A stretch of DNA of 40,614 bases from positions 1-40,614 of the forward strand of contig JAIKXS010000060.1 in NCBI GenBank assembly GCA_024683955.1. Direction: 5' to 3'. The notes under the pieces were generated by a model. It did no database searches, was not told where the DNA came from, and saw nothing but the letters and a program-made list of their open reading frames with translations. The translations under genes were made by a program, and so were the position numbers. The stretch is from Desulfovibrio sp. Its GTDB lineage: Bacteria > Desulfobacterota > Desulfovibrionia > Desulfovibrionales > Desulfovibrionaceae. This document shows, one piece after another, positions 38,390-40,614 of this stretch; the first letter of the stretch is position 1; each line of letters opens with the position of its first letter.

Positions 38390-38965
38390 ATGAAGACACG
38401 TAGTCTGATTTTAACCGCGATCCTGGCCGCGAGCATGTGCCTCACAGCCTGCAGTGGCGAAGATTATGGTAAAACAGTGGAGCAGGGGCGTTGCATTGCT
38501 TTTGGAAACGGTAAAGTGTCCTTTGTACGGGATATCAATAAAGATCCGAAGAAAGGTCCAAAGTACGAAAACACCGTTTTGGAATACTCCATGCCCAACG
38601 ATCCGATGGAAATCGGACCTGAACCATCTGTAGGCAATTTTATCGACTTCAACGCCGACAAAAAAGAGGTCGTAGTGTACTCTGGCGATGCTCTGAAGAC
38701 CGTGACCGTCGAGGTCGTGGATGCTCAGAAGGGTGTCGAGCGCTTCGACTCTAAGGTGAAAGGTCATACCTTCCCCATGATCAATAAGGAAAAGGGGGAG
38801 GTGACGATTTACCACAAGAAGGTTCTCGCCACTTTGAAAATTCCTGCGGGAATGGAGGCTGAATCTTTATGGACACGAGGTGACGATGTTCGCGTCTTTT
38901 CGACGGAAAAGGGCCAAGCACGCCGCTTCATGAATATCAGCAAGACGAATATCTTTAAGAAATAG
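38390..38965 (+). CDS. Lipoprotein, DUF4881-like
   Basis: A 191-residue protein with a lipoprotein signal (LILTAILAASMCLTACSG, lipobox LTAC, Cys21). The mature part is mostly strands: GRCIAFGNGKVSFVRD, NTVLEYSMPNDPMEIGPEPSVG, NKEKGEVTIYHK, then RGDDVRVFS near the end. I recall this protein type as DUF4881, found in sulfate reducers; I could not check. GGGAGGAG precedes the ATG at 38390. The longer reading from 38342 overlaps the exporter gene. It follows the TauE gene by 19 nt. It may bind or sense the transported anion on the periplasmic side, which is inference. Confidence 0.88.
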   Translation: MKTRSLILTAILAASMCLTACSGEDYGKTVEQGRCIAFGNGKVSFVRDINKDPKKGPKYENTVLEYSMPNDPMEIGPEPSVGNFIDFNADKKEVVVYSGDALKTVTVEVVDAQKGVERFDSKVKGHTFPMINKEKGEVTIYHKKVLATLKIPAGMEAESLWTRGDDVRVFSTEKGQARRFMNISKTNIFKK

Positions 38966-38993
38966 TTTTTCTTGAAACAGGAGAAATATGTGA

Positions 38994-39025
38994 GCGTGGG
39001 TGGGAAGAATTCTTCCCGCCCGCGC
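38994..39025. terminator. 16-bp perfect hairpin after the lipoprotein gene
   Basis: Bases 38994-39009 pair with 39010-39025 without a mismatch, allowing two G-U pairs; in RNA the central four bases would form the loop. It lies 29 nt after the lipoprotein stop codon. The following bases (TTCTGTTC) are only modestly T-rich. It may be a terminator, a message-stabilising 3' end, or a processing site before the last small gene. Confidence 0.55.
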
Positions 39026-39191
39026 TTCTGTTCAACCGCTCTGAAGCAGGTCTACGCGGATATTGACAGAACAGGCTGTGTTTACCACGATGTTTGGTTG
39101 GTTGCTCCTCTGGGAGAACTTCTTCCTGAAAACTTCGCGGGATCGTTTTGCAAAGAATGTACAGAGAACGTGAATGGGGTGTGAGGGCTAT

Positions 39192-39497
39192 ATGACAAGC
39201 TATAAAGAAGCTCTTCTTGTAGGTGGAATACGAATCGGAGCCAATGTGCTAATGATTGTAGCGCTGTTTTTGGCGATGTATATGGCGTCAAAAAATGTTG
39301 CATCGAGTATGATGACGTTTTGTATCTGGTTTTTTGGCCTAATTATTCCTCTTTGGGTGGGAGCCATCATGCTTATTCGCCACGTTCGGAAAAAGGCGGC
39401 CGCTTCCGTTACGAGTTTTGTCTGTCTGCCCGGAATGCGAGAACCGTGCCTCGTGGAGTGGAAGGTCTGCTCTGGGGCCGGAAAGGCAGAACGGTAA
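39192..39497 (+). CDS. Small two-helix membrane protein, unknown function
   Basis: A 101-residue protein with two hydrophobic segments (GANVLMIVALFLAMYMA and FCIWFFGLIIPLWVGAIMLI), followed by a basic stretch and a soluble tail with three Cys (VCLPGMREPCLVEW, KVCSG). The ATG at 39192 has GAGGG upstream. It lies 226 nt after the lipoprotein gene, beyond a strong hairpin, yet on the same strand and before a clear terminator. It is therefore probably the last, more weakly expressed member of the exporter operon. No family recognised. Confidence 0.75.
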   Translation: MTSYKEALLVGGIRIGANVLMIVALFLAMYMASKNVASSMMTFCIWFFGLIIPLWVGAIMLIRHVRKKAAASVTSFVCLPGMREPCLVEWKVCSGAGKAER

Positions 39498-39532
39498 CAG
39501 ACGTTATGGTGCGTTTCGTGTGTTTTTTGCAT

Positions 39533-39566
39533 AAAAAAAGAGCGACTTGTTATGTCGCTCTTTTTT
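39533..39566. terminator. Strong bidirectional terminator
   Basis: GAGCGAC (39540-39546) and GTCGCTC (39554-39560) flank a 7-nt loop, with seven A before and six T after. It ends the plus-strand operon and may also stop the minus-strand small gene. Confidence 0.95.
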
Positions 39567-39688
39567 GTTGAAACAATTTTTTAGAAAACCGACCAGCGGA
39601 GGGTGTCACGAGCCCCTGGTGAACAAAAGGGTCTTTGAAACACCTGTTCGTTGCCGGGACTGGGTTTTTCAACCGTGGAATTTATTCG

Positions 39689-39976
39689 TTAGGCACTTTT
39701 AGGTGCGGTATTGTCAGAATCGGCGGATATATCGGCAGATGTCTGCACATCGGAAGTCGATTTAGTTGTCGACGTTTGCACAAAGGGTTTTACCTGATTG
39801 TTCCAGCCATCGTTGATACTGCTGCAAAAACTGAGGCAAGCGTCTTTGAGGCCTCGTCCTACTAAATAAAATAATGAGAAAAAGATGATCACACCAGCAA
39901 CGACGGCATGACGATAGTGCCACGCTTCTGTGTTGTAGGAAGTCTCAGTCAGGGCATTTGTTTGCGTGTCTGCCAT
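39689..39976 (-). CDS. Small single-pass membrane protein, unknown function
   Basis: A 95-residue protein. The start MADTQTNALTETSYN is polar, followed by one membrane segment at ~23-40 (HAVVAGVIIFFSLFYLVG) and a Ser/Thr/Asp-rich tail. The ATG at 39976 follows GGGAG; a longer reading from 40075 lacks a ribosome site. It stands alone between the exporter operon and the rRNA leader. I recognise no family. Confidence 0.65.
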   Translation of the reverse strand: MADTQTNALTETSYNTEAWHYRHAVVAGVIIFFSLFYLVGRGLKDACLSFCSSINDGWNNQVKPFVQTSTTKSTSDVQTSADISADSDNTAPKSA

Positions 39977-40394
39977 GGTATGTCTCCCAAAAGAAGTTGT
40001 GAATTTCGTTGAATAGAGTTGCTTTGCAGAAAATAAGGAGGAGTATCCTTGCCTTCCACATAATTTTTTATCCATAAAATGGATACGAAATTATGTTGTA
40101 TAGAGGCTAAAAAAGCAAGCGAAAAATACACGGAAAGGCTCAGCTGGCGAGTATTCGTAGCAGCAAAAGAAATGCGGGGGGACCAGACGCGGAATAAGAA
40201 AAATACGAAAATTAAGGGTAAAGATCTGGAAGAAGAATCTCCTTCTTTTTGTCCTATGGCACCATAAGTACTAGCGTGTAAAGGTGTGCCCGTCTCCGAA
40301 TTTCAGGGGATAGAACTTCTGTATGGGAAAAAGATGTGCACTACGGCAATGCTTCGCCTCAAAATCGAAAAAAAACAAAAAATGAAAAAAATGC
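39977..40394. other. AT-rich intergenic region before the rRNA promoters
   Basis: This ~418-nt stretch lies between a small minus-strand gene and the first rRNA promoter. It is A-rich toward its right end (40367-40391), which could act as an UP element for the promoter. I saw no gene or hairpin of note. Confidence 0.5.
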
Positions 40395-40423
40395 TTGACG
40401 AAGTGAGTGAATAGGTGCATAAA
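40395..40423 (+). promoter_or_regulatory. rRNA operon promoter P1
   Basis: TTGACG at 40395-40400 and CATAAA at 40418-40423 are 17 nt apart, with an A-rich UP-like element just upstream. Initiation would be near 40430, followed by a small GCGCT/AGCGC hairpin. Confidence 0.8.
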
Positions 40424-40503
40424 CCCATCTCGCGCTTACGGAGCGCTCCTGAAAGTCACTTTTCAGCACGGCAAAAAAAATTGGCCGGTCACGAAAAAAA
40501 TGC

Positions 40504-40532
40504 TTGACGGAGTGAAAAGAAAAGAGCATAAC
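40504..40532 (+). promoter_or_regulatory. rRNA operon promoter P2
   Basis: TTGACG at 40504-40509 and CATAAC at 40527-40532 are 17 nt apart, again with an A-run directly upstream. It is an exact positional repeat of P1, 109 nt downstream. Confidence 0.8.
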
Positions 40533-40586
40533 TCTTCTTCGCGCTTCACGAGCGCAGGGGTACGCCCCCAAGGTTGTTCCCCGACG

Positions 40587-40600
40587 TTGTTCATTGACAA
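40587..40600 (+). promoter_or_regulatory. boxA-like antitermination site of the rRNA leader
   Basis: TTGTTCATTGACAA resembles the rRNA boxA core (TGCTCTTTAACAA in E. coli). AAATAGCGAGTG follows, a phrase common just ahead of bacterial 16S genes. It binds the Nus antitermination complex in known systems. The 16S gene itself lies beyond the window. Confidence 0.7.
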
Positions 40601-40614
40601 GTAAATAGCGAGTG

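Larger units (their letters stand above)
40384..40555 (+). repeat. Tandem promoter units: 63-nt direct repeat offset by 109 nt
   Basis: Copy one is 40384-40446 and copy two 40493-40555. Each runs: seven A, TGCTTGACG, a 17-nt spacer, CATAA, then a GCGCT/AGCGC hairpin. The two align without any gap. Both contain a full sigma-70 promoter, so this is a duplicated promoter module of the rRNA leader. Confidence 0.85.

Noticed and set aside
38972..39184. 70-codon frame starting with TTG
   Set aside because: It would run through the 16-bp perfect hairpin, has a poor start and no recognisable protein features.

Overview
The window looks like chromosomal DNA of a sulfate- or sulfite-reducing member of the Desulfovibrionaceae (Desulfobacterota). 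The reasons are the gene order tig-clpP-clpX-lon close to ilvB-ilvN-ilvC, a TauE-type anion exporter followed by a DUF4881-like lipoprotein, and a large phosphoenolpyruvate (PEP) synthase-like protein beside a membrane-bound sigma-54 activator. I recall similar sets in Desulfovibrio genomes, but I could not search. Base composition is moderate over most of the window. It falls sharply in the first ~1.2 kb, at 33.7-34.2 kb and in the last ~0.7 kb.

Layout. 0-5 kb: an AT-rich msrAB fusion; a metal-sensing ArsR/SmtB repressor divergent from a Zn/Cd/Pb-type P1B ATPase, with a 30-bp perfect palindrome between them; and an orphan BMP-type binding protein. 5-9.6 kb: a 1004-residue membrane protein of unknown function with a degenerate PHP-like segment, a HAD phosphatase, YggT and a DUF465 protein. 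9.6-13.2 kb: ilvB-ilvN, a terminator, a 330-nt structured leader, then ilvC (branched-chain amino acid synthesis). 13.3-19.5 kb: tig, clpP, clpX and lon (protein folding and ATP-dependent proteolysis). 19.6-26.5 kb, minus strand: guaB, guaA, tatB, tatC, hisB, a lipoprotein and hisA, closely spaced and probably largely co-transcribed. 26.8-29.8 kb, plus strand: a membrane-anchored unknown, a CobU-like protein and an exported unknown.

29.9-39.5 kb is the most interesting part. On the minus strand lie a PEP-synthase-like protein that lacks the PEP-binding barrel, an MFS transporter overlapping it by 4 nt, and a membrane-anchored sigma-54 activator with a GAFTEA loop and a winged-helix-like C-terminus. 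Divergent from the activator are a good -24/-12 promoter and the set small membrane protein, TauE-type exporter, lipoprotein and small membrane protein. I infer a sensor-controlled transport and metabolism module for an unknown, probably anionic or sulfur-containing, substrate.

The window ends inside an rRNA operon leader. Two tandem promoter units form a 63-nt repeat offset by exactly 109 nt, and a boxA-like antitermination sequence follows. The 16S gene would begin beyond the right edge.
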